A DNA stretch of 64,000 bases from Roseomonas sp. (GTDB lineage: Bacteria; Pseudomonadota; Alphaproteobacteria; Acetobacterales; Acetobacteraceae), in the NCBI GenBank assembly GCA_020249285.1, contig JADCFX010000008.1:143843-207842 (forward strand), written 5' to 3'. The number at the start of each line of letters is the position of its first letter. The stretch's first letter is position 1. This document shows, in pieces, positions 9,027-20,223 of this stretch. The position numbers and the translations under genes were made by a program. The notes beneath the pieces are model-generated. The model saw nothing but the letters and a program-made list of their open reading frames with translations, was not told the DNA's origin and ran no database searches.

Positions 9027-9456
9027 AGCCGGCCGAGGTGATCACCAGGTCAATCTTATCCGGTGTGGTCCAGCCGATATCTTGTTCACCACTGCGCGGG
9101 TCCTGATCATCAAACTCCGGCGGACCGAAGCGCGCGATCAACCGCTGGCGCAGCACGTCACCCTGTGCCGCAGCGCCACGGCCTGAAACACACGCCAAAC
9201 CGCCGGTTTCTGTATCGAAGCCAAAGGCGATATTCATGCGCAGCCCCTCCACGCTGAAGACGCCACGCGCGCGATATTCCACCCGCGCATCCATCATGCG
9301 CCGTTCGGCTGGCGTCAGGCTGCGCACCGCGCGGCGCGATGCAGTCACCGCCTGCGCTTCATTCATGCCCCAGCGCGTATATTCCCAAGCCGCATCAGCG
9401 GGCGCAGCAAGCACCAGTAGCATCAGGGCAATCAGGCCATGACGGGCCAATTTCAT
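8995..9456 (-). CDS. Small secreted protein of unknown function
   Basis: A 153-residue protein with a clear signal peptide (KLARHGLIALMLLVLAAPADA, cut likely after ADA). The mature part begins AWEYTRWGMNEAQAV, a pattern seen in periplasmic proteins of unknown role that start with W-x-W-G-M. Two Cys (LACVSGRG and TLLHCAPGY) could form a disulfide. It converges on the MmgE/PrpD gene and overlaps its end by 32 bp. No function can be assigned. Confidence 0.6.
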   Translation of the reverse strand: MKLARHGLIALMLLVLAAPADAAWEYTRWGMNEAQAVTASRRAVRSLTPAERRMMDARVEYRARGVFSVEGLRMNIAFGFDTETGGLACVSGRGAAAQGDVLRQRLIARFGPPEFDDQDPRSGEQDIGWTTPDKIDLVITSAGFTLLHCAPGY

Positions 9457-9568
9457 GCGGCAATTCCGGGCGGCGCCCGACCTCTGACTTTTCCGGGCTT
9501 CCTATAGCGCGAAATGCGTGATCTGGCGCGCGGTGTAGTCGGCGCTTAGAGTATGCGCTTGGCGTACC

Positions 9569-10546
9569 TCATGGCCAAACAGGCACACTATCCAGCCCCG
9601 CAGTTTCCGGCAGGCCGCAGACCAGGTTCGCGTTCTGCATCGCTTGGCCGGCCGCCCCCTTACCGAGATTATCAACCACGCCCATTGCGATCACCAAGTT
9701 GCGCTCTGGGTCCGCCGCGTAGCTGACGAAGGCAAGGTTCGACCCGGTTGCCCATTTGGTCTGCGGTGGCTTGTCGGTCACGCGAACAAAGGCCCGCCCG
9801 GCATAGAAGCGTCGCGCCGCCTCCAAGCACTGGTCCGTGGTAGCGCGGCCTCGGCAGTAGATGGTCGCAAGTATGCCACGGGTCATTGGCACCAGATGGG
9901 GCGTAAACACCAGCCCGGCGGCGCTACTGCCGCTCAGCCGCTCAATCGTCCTCGCCATCTCGGGCATGTGGGTGTGCTTGAGCAGACCATAGGGCACTAG
10001 GTTCTCATTGCTCTCGGCATAGCCGAATCTGCTGTCGGCGCCGCCCCGACCAGCGCCGGAGATACCGGTCTTGGCGTCAATGACGATGTTGCCAGGTTCG
10101 ATCAGCTTTTCGGCCAGTAATGGCGCCAGCGCGGTAAGCGTCGCCGCAGGAAAGCAGCCGGGATTGGCAATGCGGGTCTGACCCTCGATCTGCGCTGGCC
10201 ACACATCGGCCAGGCCATAGGCCCAACCTTCAACATAGCGATGATCGCCACCGATATCCACGATCTTCACGCCCTTGGGGACACGCGCCAGCGCCTCGGC
10301 CGAACTGCCCGTGGGTAGCGAGGCGAACAGCACGTCGAGCTTCGGGAGCATCGCAGGGTCCCATTTCTCGATCATCAACTCGGCCAGCTTGGCTGGCGCA
10401 CCGGGGAAGCGGTCCCCCAAGCGGCTGCCGACACTACCTTCACCGGCAGCGTAGATCAGTTCGAAAGACGGGTGGTTCGCGACCAGGCGCATCGCCTCGC
10501 CGCCGCCAAAACCGCTGATCCCGACAATGCCAATCCGAATGCTCAT
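9569..10546 (-). CDS. argC: N-acetyl-gamma-glutamyl-phosphate reductase
   Basis: The enzyme reduces N-acetylglutamyl phosphate to the semialdehyde with NADPH, third step of arginine synthesis, in the cytoplasm. The 325-residue protein has GIVGISGFGGGEAMRL at the N-terminus (nucleotide binding), IANPGCFPAATL with the catalytic Cys near residue 149, and KHTHMPEMARTI with the catalytic His and the conserved Glu. It starts in an ATGA overlap with the GNAT gene upstream, so the two form an operon. Codon choice differs from the flanking native genes (more GAG/GAC), suggesting transfer. A related LysY function in lysine synthesis cannot be excluded from sequence alone. Confidence 0.88.
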   Translation of the reverse strand: MSIRIGIVGISGFGGGEAMRLVANHPSFELIYAAGEGSVGSRLGDRFPGAPAKLAELMIEKWDPAMLPKLDVLFASLPTGSSAEALARVPKGVKIVDIGGDHRYVEGWAYGLADVWPAQIEGQTRIANPGCFPAATLTALAPLLAEKLIEPGNIVIDAKTGISGAGRGGADSRFGYAESNENLVPYGLLKHTHMPEMARTIERLSGSSAAGLVFTPHLVPMTRGILATIYCRGRATTDQCLEAARRFYAGRAFVRVTDKPPQTKWATGSNLAFVSYAADPERNLVIAMGVVDNLGKGAAGQAMQNANLVCGLPETAGLDSVPVWP

Positions 10547-11091
10547 GGTGATGTCCTGTTGCTGGAGTGCTCGTCGGCTGCGGCTTCGAGGCGCTTGCTC
10601 ATATGCACGGCAACCCCGAACTGCGGATGCTGCTCCTCGCGGTCCACCCGGTAGCCAAGCCGGCTGTAGAGTCGCAGATTCTCGGCAAAGAGCGCGTTGG
10701 TGTAGAGTCGCATTTCGCTCAGATTGAGGGTTCGTGCGACCTCCTCCGCATGCGCCATCATGGCGCGGCCATAGCCCCTTCCCTGGTAGTTTGGCGCGAC
10801 CGCGACGTTGACGATCAGCAGATGGTCAGCCTTTGGCGCCATTTCGATCAGCGCCACGGCTTCGCCGCCCACCTGTAGCAAGTCTATCAGGTGGTCGCGC
10901 AGTGCCGCGTCGTAGTCCGCGGTCATCGGCCGCGGCTCGCGCCCGAGCACGGGCACCCACTTCGCGTAGGCCGCGCGGGTTAATTCGCGGACGGTCACCG
11001 CATCAGCGATGGTGGCGCGCCGCACTGTTTTGTGTCCGGCATCTTTAGATGCTTGTGAAGGATCGGGGTGGGCGGAGTCGCTGTTCTGCAC
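10543..11091 (-). CDS. GNAT-family N-acetyltransferase
   Basis: I place the start at the GTG 11091-11089, which has an AGGGA Shine-Dalgarno about 9 bp upstream; a longer in-frame ATG at 11151 lies inside a terminator hairpin and is rejected. The resulting 182-residue protein has the GNAT acetyl-CoA loop VAPNYQGRGYGRAMMAHAEE near residue 115 and the ENLRLYSRLGYR motif that closes the fold. The acceptor is unknown. It overlaps argC by 4 bp, so a role tied to arginine metabolism is possible but not shown. An attenuator-like leader precedes it (11118-11295). Confidence 0.8.
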   Translation of the reverse strand: MQNSDSAHPDPSQASKDAGHKTVRRATIADAVTVRELTRAAYAKWVPVLGREPRPMTADYDAALRDHLIDLLQVGGEAVALIEMAPKADHLLIVNVAVAPNYQGRGYGRAMMAHAEEVARTLNLSEMRLYTNALFAENLRLYSRLGYRVDREEQHPQFGVAVHMSKRLEAAADEHSSNRTSP

Positions 11092-11117
11092 GGTGTTTCC
11101 CTGTGATCTGAGCAAAG

Positions 11118-11148
11118 AAAAACCCCCAAGCCAGGGGCTGCGGGGGTT
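11118..11148 (-). terminator. Rho-independent terminator in leader of the GNAT-argC operon
   Basis: Read on the minus strand, AACCCCC pairs with GGGGGTT, enclosing an inner AGCC-CCT-GGCT stem, and is followed by TTTC, giving a U-run. It sits just upstream of the GTG chosen for the GNAT gene, so it would stop transcription before the operon unless an alternative structure forms. Confidence 0.8.
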
Positions 11149-11295
11149 CATAGATGCGGGCTGATGCCGCCTCGGCGGTGGACCGCTACGGGGCGGGCCT
11201 CACCGGGGAGGGGCTTGTCTGCACGCAGCCACAGAAGCCGCCGCTGAGAAGCAGCGACGGCGTCGGTTAGGAATGCGGAGGCAAGATTGATCCAT
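11149..11295 (-). promoter_or_regulatory. Candidate amino-acid attenuator leader with Arg-rich leader peptide
   Basis: On the minus strand an ATG at 11295-11293 opens a 31-codon reading frame with four successive arginine codons (CGA CGC CGT CGC, reading NRRRRCF) and a stop near 11200. Downstream are GC-rich inverted repeats and then the strong terminator at 11118-11148. This is the layout of a transcription attenuator of the leader-peptide kind, and argC, an arginine gene, is in the operon below. A second overlapping frame reads RRLLWLR, so the controlling amino acid is not certain: arginine is my preference because of argC. Confidence 0.5.
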
Positions 11296-11368
11296 AACAC
11301 AAACGGTAGTGGTCCGCTGGCAGGTCTGTCAACGCGGATTTTTGGACGCGCCCCCAATTGGCTGGAAA

Positions 11369-11408
11369 ACGCTCTAAGCCCGTCCGTGACAAGCCTTGTA
11401 TTTCTTGG
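11369..11408 (-). pseudogene. Diverged copy of the secA 3' end
   Basis: Read on the minus strand this stretch encodes KKYKACHGRA and a stop, followed by GCGTTT. The genuine secA ends [10 protein letters not shown], stop, then GGCGTTT. About 31 of 40 bases match, mostly with third-position differences, so this is a homologous remnant and not chance. The zinc-ligand CPCGSG part that precedes these residues in SecA is absent here. It lies 40 bp downstream of the GST stop, so the GST segment is bracketed by two secA ends. Confidence 0.6.
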
Positions 11409-11447
11409 CCGGCCTGACCTTTGCCGGAAGATCGGGCCTATAGCCGA

Positions 11448-12089
11448 CTAATCTTGCGTTTGGCCCGGCACCGTTTCGTCGGGCGAGGCGCGGGCCTTCA
11501 CGAACTCTTCTGTGGCCTCGCAATGGAGTGCGAGGTGGTGCAGCTTCGGATACTTGTCCGCCGGAAACATATCGGGCACGCGCATCTTCATGTAGCCGAG
11601 CAGGCAGCCGGTGGTGATATCGGCCTGCGTCATCTTCCCGTCAAAGAACCAAGGCGCGCCGCAGTCATGCTCAAGTTTGTGGAGGGCGGCCGTAATCTGC
11701 TGCATCATCCGCTTCTCGAAGTCGCGGTTGATGTGTTTGTCGCTGTGGAATAGTCGCTGGTAGGACAGCGCAACGCACTTGTCCATCAACCCATGCGCCA
11801 GCACCACCGCCTGCAGCACCTTGCGCCGCTCCGGCCCATGCGGCGGCGTCAGCGCGCGGGCTGGTCCCGCCATCTCGTCCAAGTGGTCGATGATGGCGGA
11901 GGAGTCGATCAATACCTCGCCCGATTCCAGAACCAGCGAAGGCACCCGCACCAATGGATTGATCTTTTGCATCTCGTCCATGTCGCGGAACACCGAGATC
12001 GGATTGCGCGTGTAGGGCATGCGGTAGTGATTGAGTGTCACCGCCACGCGCCGCGCGAAGGGAGAGTCGAACTGGCCCACGAGGATCAT
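11448..12089 (-). CDS. Glutathione S-transferase family protein
   Basis: The start is taken at the ATG 12089 (MILVGQFDSPFARRVAVTL), which is where GST proteins of this type begin, giving 213 residues; an upstream ATG at 12137 is possible, and neither has a clear Shine-Dalgarno. The N-terminal thioredoxin-like domain includes VRVPSLVLESGEVLIDSSAI (the cis-Pro and the glutathione-binding E-S/D-S turn), and the helical domain follows from about residue 85. It would conjugate or reduce small electrophiles with glutathione. Codon use (GAG, GAC) is unlike neighbouring native genes, and the gene sits between two copies of the secA end. Confidence 0.8.
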   Translation of the reverse strand: MILVGQFDSPFARRVAVTLNHYRMPYTRNPISVFRDMDEMQKINPLVRVPSLVLESGEVLIDSSAIIDHLDEMAGPARALTPPHGPERRKVLQAVVLAHGLMDKCVALSYQRLFHSDKHINRDFEKRMMQQITAALHKLEHDCGAPWFFDGKMTQADITTGCLLGYMKMRVPDMFPADKYPKLHHLALHCEATEEFVKARASPDETVPGQTQD

Positions 12090-12133
12090 GGTCAGAGCAT
12101 AGTGCGACCAGGAAAGCCGCTCAAGCGCTTTCA

Positions 12134-12275
12134 TCAAGGCCGATGAACGTCCCGGAGCTTACCCAGTTCCGGGTCGTGGTCGAGGCTGGTGAGGGCGCGG
12201 CACAGCGAAATGAAAGGGTCCTTGCCCCGGAAGCGCTTGCCTAAAGCCTTTGCGAACCACTTGGGAATAATGGAC
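12134..12275 (-). pseudogene. C-terminal fragment of an unknown protein at the secA junction
   Basis: On the minus strand an open frame without its own start begins right after secA and reads SIIPKWFAKALGKRFRGKDP then, further on, LTSLDHDPELGKLRDVHRP and a TGA at 12136-12134. Its amino-acid composition is protein-like, yet there is no room for an N-terminus because secA ends at 12287. I take it to be the tail of a gene cut off when this segment was joined to secA. The parent protein is not recognised. Confidence 0.4.
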
Positions 12276-12286
12276 CAGCAAACGCC

Positions 12287-15025
<2,739 letters not shown>

Positions 15026-15190
15026 TCTCCGGCGGGCTCACGCCCGTTCGTGGCGCCGGGGCGCCTTAAGCATGTTTCGGATTGGCCGCAGAGATAGGCG
15101 CCCCCGGGGGGCGGGTCAACGCTTGCGCCTTGTGGGGAAGGGGCGCTTCGGCCATGTTCCGGGCCGATCACCAATTTGGGACCAGCCCCT

Positions 15191-16126
15191 ATGCGCCATT
15201 CGCGCGGCCCTGCCGCCTCTGCCCCCCTTCGCGCCACCCTGGCGCTGCTGCTGGGGGTGGCCTTTGCCCAGCCCGGCCTGGCCCAACCCGCCCCGGCGGC
15301 CCCGCCGGCTGACCCCATCGTGGCCAAGGTGGATGGGGAGGAGATTCGCTTCTCAGACCTTGCCAATACCGCCCAGGAATTGCCCGAGGAGTTGCGCGGC
15401 GCGCCGCCGCAAATGCTCTACCCGCTGCTGCTGGATCAAATGATCGCGGGGCGGGCCGTGGCGGCTGCTGCCCGCCGCGCGGGGCTGGATAAGGATGAAG
15501 CGGTCCGCGCGCGCATCCGCCGCGCCGAAGAACAGGAATTGCAGCAGGCCTATATCTCCCGCGAATTGGCCGGGCGCGTGACGGATGAACGCATCCGCGC
15601 GGCCTATGACGCTGAAATCCGCGCCCGCCCCGTGGAAGAAGAAGTGCGCGCCCGCCATATCCTGGTGCCGACAGAAACCGAAGCGCGGGAAGCCTTGGCC
15701 GAAATCCGCGCCGGGGCCGATTTCAACGCCGTGGCGCAGCGCCGTTCCGCCGGCCCTGGGGCGCGGGAAGGCGGGGACCTTGGCTTCTTCAAGCGCGGGG
15801 ATATGGTGCCGGAATTCGCCGAAGCCGCCTTTGCGCTGCGGCCCGGCCAAACAAGCGCTGCGCCGGTGCGTAGCCCCTTTGGCTGGCACATCATCCGCGT
15901 GGATGAACGCCGTTCCTCCGCCCCTCCCGCCTTTGAGGAGGTGCGCGAAACCCTGCGCCAGCGCCTGTTCGAGGCCGAAATCAATACCGTGGTGGAACGC
16001 GCGCGCAGCACCGCGAAGATCGAGCGTTTCAACCTGGATGGGACGGTGCCGCGCGCCCTTGACGCGGCGGAACCGCCCGCCCCCACCGCCCCGGCGGGTC
16101 GCCCCGCCGCCCCTACTCGTCGCTAA
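15191..16126 (+). CDS. Parvulin-type peptidyl-prolyl cis-trans isomerase, periplasmic
   Basis: The ATG at 15191 is preferred over an upstream TTG at 15176, giving 311 residues. A signal peptide (ATLALLLGVAFAQPGLAQ) exports it. A helical N-terminal chaperone-like part is followed by the parvulin domain, beginning EVRARHILVPTETEAREALA and including GGDLGFFKRGDMVPEF and PFGWHIIRVDERR. Proteins of this kind fold outer-membrane and secreted proteins in the periplasm. The C-terminus is a Pro/Ala-rich tail. The gene is divergent from secA and 15 bp before argJ, a gene order common in alphaproteobacteria. Confidence 0.87.
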   Translation: MRHSRGPAASAPLRATLALLLGVAFAQPGLAQPAPAAPPADPIVAKVDGEEIRFSDLANTAQELPEELRGAPPQMLYPLLLDQMIAGRAVAAAARRAGLDKDEAVRARIRRAEEQELQQAYISRELAGRVTDERIRAAYDAEIRARPVEEEVRARHILVPTETEAREALAEIRAGADFNAVAQRRSAGPGAREGGDLGFFKRGDMVPEFAEAAFALRPGQTSAAPVRSPFGWHIIRVDERRSSAPPAFEEVRETLRQRLFEAEINTVVERARSTAKIERFNLDGTVPRALDAAEPPAPTAPAGRPAAPTRR

Positions 16127-16141
16127 ACATGGAGAAGCCCC

Positions 16142-17380
16142 ATGGCCGGACATGATATCGCCACCTCACCACTCGCTTTGCCGCTGCCGGAAATGCCACC
16201 CATCGCTGGGGTGCGCGTGGCATCGGGCCGTGCCGCGATTCGCTACAAGGATCGCGATGATGTGACCGTGATGGCCTTCCCAACGGGCACGACCGTGGCC
16301 GGGGTTTTCACCCGCAATCGCTGCCCAGGCGCGCCGGTGGATTGGTGCCGCGGCGCCCTGCCCGGTGGCAAGGCGCGTGGCCTGGTGGTGACAGCCGGCA
16401 ACTCCAATGTCTTTACCGGCCGTGCCGGGCGCCAAACCTGTGAGGAAACCGCCAAGGCCGCCGCCGCGATCCTCGGCTGCAAGCCAAAGGAAATCTTTTT
16501 GGCGTCCACCGGCGTGATTGGCGAAAAACTACCCACCGAAAAGCTGATCGCCGCCCTGCCGCGCGTTTTTGAAGCGGCTGCGGAACGTGATTGGCAGGGT
16601 GCCGCGAAGGCCATCATGACCACCGATACCTTCGCGAAGGGCGCCATTCGCAAGGCGCGCATTGGGGATGCGGAAGTGACCATCGCCGGCATTGCCAAGG
16701 GCAGCGGCATGATCGCGCCCGATATGGCGACCATGCTGTCCTTCCTGGCGACTGATGCAAAGATCCCCGCCGCCGCTTTGCAAGCGCTATTGAAGAAGGG
16801 CGTTGATCGTTCCTTCAATTGCGTGACGGTGGATTCTGATACCTCCACTTCCGACACCGTGATGGTTTTCGCGACCGGTACGGCGAAGCATCCCCGCGTG
16901 CCGGCGGAAGGTGGCGCGGTGTTGAAGGATTTCGCCCGCGCCTTGAATGAAGTGCTGATGGAATTGGCGCTGATGGTGGCGCGTGATGGTGAAGGCGCGC
17001 AGAAGCTGATCCAGATCAACGTGACCGGCGCCACCACAGCGCGTTCGGCGCATCGCATTGCCATGTCCATCGCTAATTCGCCTTTGGTGAAAACCGCGAT
17101 TGCTGGGGAAGATGCGAATTGGGGCCGCATTGTCATGGCTGTCGGCAAGGCCGGTGAGCCCGCGGATCGTGACAAGCTTTCCGTCAATGTCGGCGGCGTC
17201 TGGATGGCGCGCGATGGCGGCGTGGTAGATGGCTATGATGAAGCGCCCGTCGTTAAGCACATGAAGGGGCGCGAGGTAGAGATCACCGTGGATATCGGCC
17301 TTGGCAAGGGCAAATCCACGGTTTGGACCTGCGATCTGACGCATGGCTATATCGACATCAATGGCAGTTACCGGAGCTGA
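16142..17380 (+). CDS. argJ: Bifunctional ornithine acetyltransferase / glutamate N-acetyltransferase
   Basis: ArgJ moves the acetyl group from N-acetylornithine to glutamate, closing the acetyl cycle of arginine synthesis. The 412-residue precursor cleaves itself before the nucleophilic Thr of KGSGMIAPDMATMLSF; by position this is Thr197. TDTFAKGAIRKA upstream and the C-terminal DLTHGYIDINGSYRS ending are typical of the family. It follows the parvulin gene by 15 bp and the next gene starts 17 bp after its stop. The window carries an argC too, but in a separate, foreign-looking block. Confidence 0.95.
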   Translation: MAGHDIATSPLALPLPEMPPIAGVRVASGRAAIRYKDRDDVTVMAFPTGTTVAGVFTRNRCPGAPVDWCRGALPGGKARGLVVTAGNSNVFTGRAGRQTCEETAKAAAAILGCKPKEIFLASTGVIGEKLPTEKLIAALPRVFEAAAERDWQGAAKAIMTTDTFAKGAIRKARIGDAEVTIAGIAKGSGMIAPDMATMLSFLATDAKIPAAALQALLKKGVDRSFNCVTVDSDTSTSDTVMVFATGTAKHPRVPAEGGAVLKDFARALNEVLMELALMVARDGEGAQKLIQINVTGATTARSAHRIAMSIANSPLVKTAIAGEDANWGRIVMAVGKAGEPADRDKLSVNVGGVWMARDGGVVDGYDEAPVVKHMKGREVEITVDIGLGKGKSTVWTCDLTHGYIDINGSYRS

Positions 17381-17397
17381 CGCGCCGTAGCGCTGCC

Positions 17398-18390
17398 ATG
17401 AAAGATGATTTTGTACCGCTGCTGACGGAGCGTTTAACGCTTCGTCCCTTGCGCGCGGACGATGCCGCTGCCTTGCATCGGCTGGTGAATGATTGGGAAG
17501 TGGCGAAAACCCTGGCCCGCGTGCCCTTCCCCTATCCGCGCGATCTGGCGGATGAATGGATTGCTTCCACCCGCGCGCAAATCGCTGCCGGCACCGCCTG
17601 GCATTTGGCGGTAACGCGGATGGAGGATGGCACGGAAGCACTGCTTGGCTGTGTTGGCCTGACGCTGGATCCGAAAAACCCACGAGAGGCTGAGCTTGGC
17701 TATTGGATCGGCCGGCGCCATTGGGGCCAGGGCTTAGGGCCGGAAGCGGCGGGGCGCTTGGCCCATTGGGCGCTCGCCAATCTGGATATTGATCGGCTGG
17801 TGGCCTCAGCGCTTGTGGATAATGAACGCTCGGCGGCGGTACTGCGACGGATCGGCTTCAAGGAAAGCGGTGCGGGCAGTCAGGAGTTTATCTCACGCGG
17901 TGGGGCTATGCCGGTGCGGCTATTCAGCGCCACGCGAATGGACATCGCGGCTGAGGCGCCAGCGCCCGTGATGGCCGCGCCTGCTTCCGGCAAGCCGACG
18001 CTGCTGGTGGCGGCGGTGGCCTTGATTGATCCCGAAAACCGCGTGCTGCTGGCGCGCCGACCGGAAGGCAAACCACTCGCCGGCTTATGGGAATTTCCAG
18101 GCGGCAAGGTGGCGCCGGGTGAGACGCCGGAAGAAGCGCTGATCCGCGAATTGCGCGAAGAATTGGGGATTGATGTCAGCGCCGCCTGCCTTGGCCCCTT
18201 CACCTTTGCGTCCCATACCTATGAGAAGTTTCATCTGCTGATGCCGCTTTACTTATGCCGGCGTTGGCAGGGCCAGGTGACGGCGATGGAAGGCCAAGCA
18301 CTCGCCTGGGTGCGCCCGGCACGGCTTGGCGATTACGCCATGCCGCCCGCCGATATCCCCCTGGTTGCCATGCTGCGCGATTTCCTTTGA
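17398..18390 (+). CDS. GNAT acetyltransferase - Nudix hydrolase fusion
   Basis: The ATG at 17398 gives 330 residues; the in-frame extension to 17323 overlaps argJ. Residues 1-180 are a RimJ/RimL-type GNAT domain (ERLTLRPLRADDAAAL, then HWGQGLGPEAAGRLA as the acetyl-CoA loop, then NERSAAVLRRIGF). Residues about 200-330 are a MutT-type Nudix domain (GLWEFPGGKVAPGETPEEAL with the downstream RELREELGI). A short Ala/Pro linker joins them. The Nudix half probably removes oxidised nucleotides such as 8-oxo-dGTP; the acetyltransferase target is unknown. Confidence 0.87.
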   Translation: MKDDFVPLLTERLTLRPLRADDAAALHRLVNDWEVAKTLARVPFPYPRDLADEWIASTRAQIAAGTAWHLAVTRMEDGTEALLGCVGLTLDPKNPREAELGYWIGRRHWGQGLGPEAAGRLAHWALANLDIDRLVASALVDNERSAAVLRRIGFKESGAGSQEFISRGGAMPVRLFSATRMDIAAEAPAPVMAAPASGKPTLLVAAVALIDPENRVLLARRPEGKPLAGLWEFPGGKVAPGETPEEALIRELREELGIDVSAACLGPFTFASHTYEKFHLLMPLYLCRRWQGQVTAMEGQALAWVRPARLGDYAMPPADIPLVAMLRDFL

Positions 18391-18417
18391 GCTTCCGCCT
18401 TACGACAGGAGAGACCC

Positions 18418-19185
18418 ATGCCGAACCCGACCGCCTGCCTGCTGATCATCGGCAATGAGGTGCTTTCCGGCCGCACCCGGGATGCCAATCTGCAATTCCT
18501 GGCGACACGCTTGGGCGAAATCGGCATTCCCATGAAGGAAGTGCGCGTGATCCCCGATGTGCCGGAAGTGATCATCAATACGGTCAACGAGGTTCGTGCG
18601 AAATTCGATCATGTCTTTACCACCGGCGGCATTGGCCCGACCCATGATGACATCACCAGCGAATGCGTGGCGCGCGCCTTTGGCGTGCCGTGGGAACCGC
18701 AGCCGGAAGCCTGGCATGCGCTGGAATCCTATTACGCGCGCCAAAACCCGCGCGGTGATTTCAACGCCGCTCGGCAACGCATGGCAACCATGCCGCGCGG
18801 CGCGATCTTGATCGAGAATTCGGTTTCCATCGCGCCTGGCTATACCATTGGCAATGTGCATGTGATGGCAGGCGTGCCGCGCATCATGCAATCCATGTTC
18901 GAAGCGCTTGCGCCCCGGCTGCAAGGTGGCCCGCCCATTCTGTCGCGCAGCGTGCATGCGCATGGCGTGGTGGAAGGCGCCATTGCCGAAGGGCTTTCCG
19001 CCATTCAGCAACGCTATGCTGATTTGGACCTTGGTTCCTATCCCTATTACCGCCAAGGTGGCGGCGGTGGAGTGGCCGTGGTGGCGAAGGGGACCGATAT
19101 GGCGGCGATTGAAGCCGCGGTGCAGGAAGTTTTCGCGCTGATGCAAAAATGCGGCGGCACGCCGGCGATGGGGGAGCCGGGGTAG
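18418..19185 (+). CDS. CinA-like molybdopterin-binding domain protein
   Basis: A 255-residue single-domain protein matching the N-terminal MoCF/CinA domain: CLLIIGNEVLSGRTRDANLQ at the N-terminus and FTTGGIGPTHDDIT near residue 68 are the family signatures. The C-terminal nicotinamide-nucleotide deamidase domain of full CinA is missing, which is common in alphaproteobacteria, where the two are separate genes. Related domains act as ADP-ribose pyrophosphatases. It starts 28 bp after the Nudix fusion with an AGGAGAG Shine-Dalgarno. Confidence 0.85.
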   Translation: MPNPTACLLIIGNEVLSGRTRDANLQFLATRLGEIGIPMKEVRVIPDVPEVIINTVNEVRAKFDHVFTTGGIGPTHDDITSECVARAFGVPWEPQPEAWHALESYYARQNPRGDFNAARQRMATMPRGAILIENSVSIAPGYTIGNVHVMAGVPRIMQSMFEALAPRLQGGPPILSRSVHAHGVVEGAIAEGLSAIQQRYADLDLGSYPYYRQGGGGGVAVVAKGTDMAAIEAAVQEVFALMQKCGGTPAMGEPG

Positions 19186-19279
19186 GCCTCGTGGACAAAA
19201 CCCCCCTTGGCGCGGAGCCAAGACTGTCTTGCAAACATGAGGGCGCATTGCTACCGCCAAGCCTTTGCTAGAGGTGCCT

Positions 19280-20161
19280 ATGCTCCTGCGATATCACACG
19301 GTTGATGTGTTTACGCGGACTCGGTTCGGCGGCAATCCGCTCGCGGTCGTGCTCGGCGCTGATGGGTTGACGACCGAGCAGATGCAGGTGATCGCCCGGG
19401 AGTTCAACTATTCGGAGACAAGCTTCGTCCTACGGCCATCCGATCCACGCCATACGGCTGAGGTGCGCATCTTCACGCCCACAGTCGAGGTGCCCTTCGC
19501 AGGCCATCCGAACGTCGGCACAGCTTTCGTCCTCGCAAGCGCGGGCGTCGCCAGCATGCAAGACGAGTTCATCTTCGAGGAGAAGGCCGGCTTAGTTCCA
19601 GCGCGAATCATCCGCGAAGGCGACCGCGTCAAGCAGGTACAACTTGCCGCGCCGCAGCCGCTGCGCATCGGCCAAGCCTTCGATGCTGGCGCGGTTGCGG
19701 AATGCCTGTCCCTGACGACAGCGGACGTCCTCTGCGACAGACATCCGCCTCGCGTGGCGTCGGTCGGCTTGCCTTTCGTGGTGGTGGAGGTCGCCAACCG
19801 GCAGGCGCTTGCCCGCGCGAAGGCGAACAAAGCTGGCTTCACCAAAGTTCTTCCAGGCGACGGGGCGGACGCCATCTACTTTTATTGCCGGGAACTTGAC
19901 GAGCGTGACGGTGCTGTCGACTTCACGGCACGCATGTTCGCCCCGTTTGATAACCTACCGGAAGACCCGGCAACTGGTAGCGCAACTGCTGCGACATGCG
20001 CCTTGCTCGCGTCTCTCGAAGGCGAGGCGTCCCGGAGGTTCGAGGTCGCCCAAGGCATCGACATGGGCCGCCCTAGCCTGATTGTGATTGAGGTTACGCC
20101 TGAAGCGGTGCTGATCGAAGGCGCCTGCATCCCTGTCATGTCTGGCCAGCTCTCAGTTTGA
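19280..20161 (+). CDS. PhzF family isomerase-like protein
   Basis: The ATG at 19280 gives 293 residues. VDVFTRTRFGGNPLAVVL at the N-terminus, REFNYSETSFVL with the catalytic Glu near residue 46, and DNLPEDPATGSATAATCALL with the C-terminal glycine-rich motif identify the PhzF/DapF-like fold. PhzF isomerises DHHA in phenazine synthesis, but most homologues have unknown substrates and no phenazine genes are here. Codon use (GAG, GAC, GTC, CTC) is unlike the genes on both sides, and an IS5-type remnant follows at once, so it is probably an acquired gene. Confidence 0.83.
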   Translation: MLLRYHTVDVFTRTRFGGNPLAVVLGADGLTTEQMQVIAREFNYSETSFVLRPSDPRHTAEVRIFTPTVEVPFAGHPNVGTAFVLASAGVASMQDEFIFEEKAGLVPARIIREGDRVKQVQLAAPQPLRIGQAFDAGAVAECLSLTTADVLCDRHPPRVASVGLPFVVVEVANRQALARAKANKAGFTKVLPGDGADAIYFYCRELDERDGAVDFTARMFAPFDNLPEDPATGSATAATCALLASLEGEASRRFEVAQGIDMGRPSLIVIEVTPEAVLIEGACIPVMSGQLSV

Positions 20162-20223
20162 TGCGAGAGCTATCGCCACATCAGACTTCGATGGACCTCT
20201 GTTCAAAAGATTGATTCAAGGCT

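Noticed and set aside
11148..11357. A 69-codon minus-strand gene upstream of the GNAT gene
   Set aside because: It overlaps the leader and terminator and has no family; I treat the region as regulatory.
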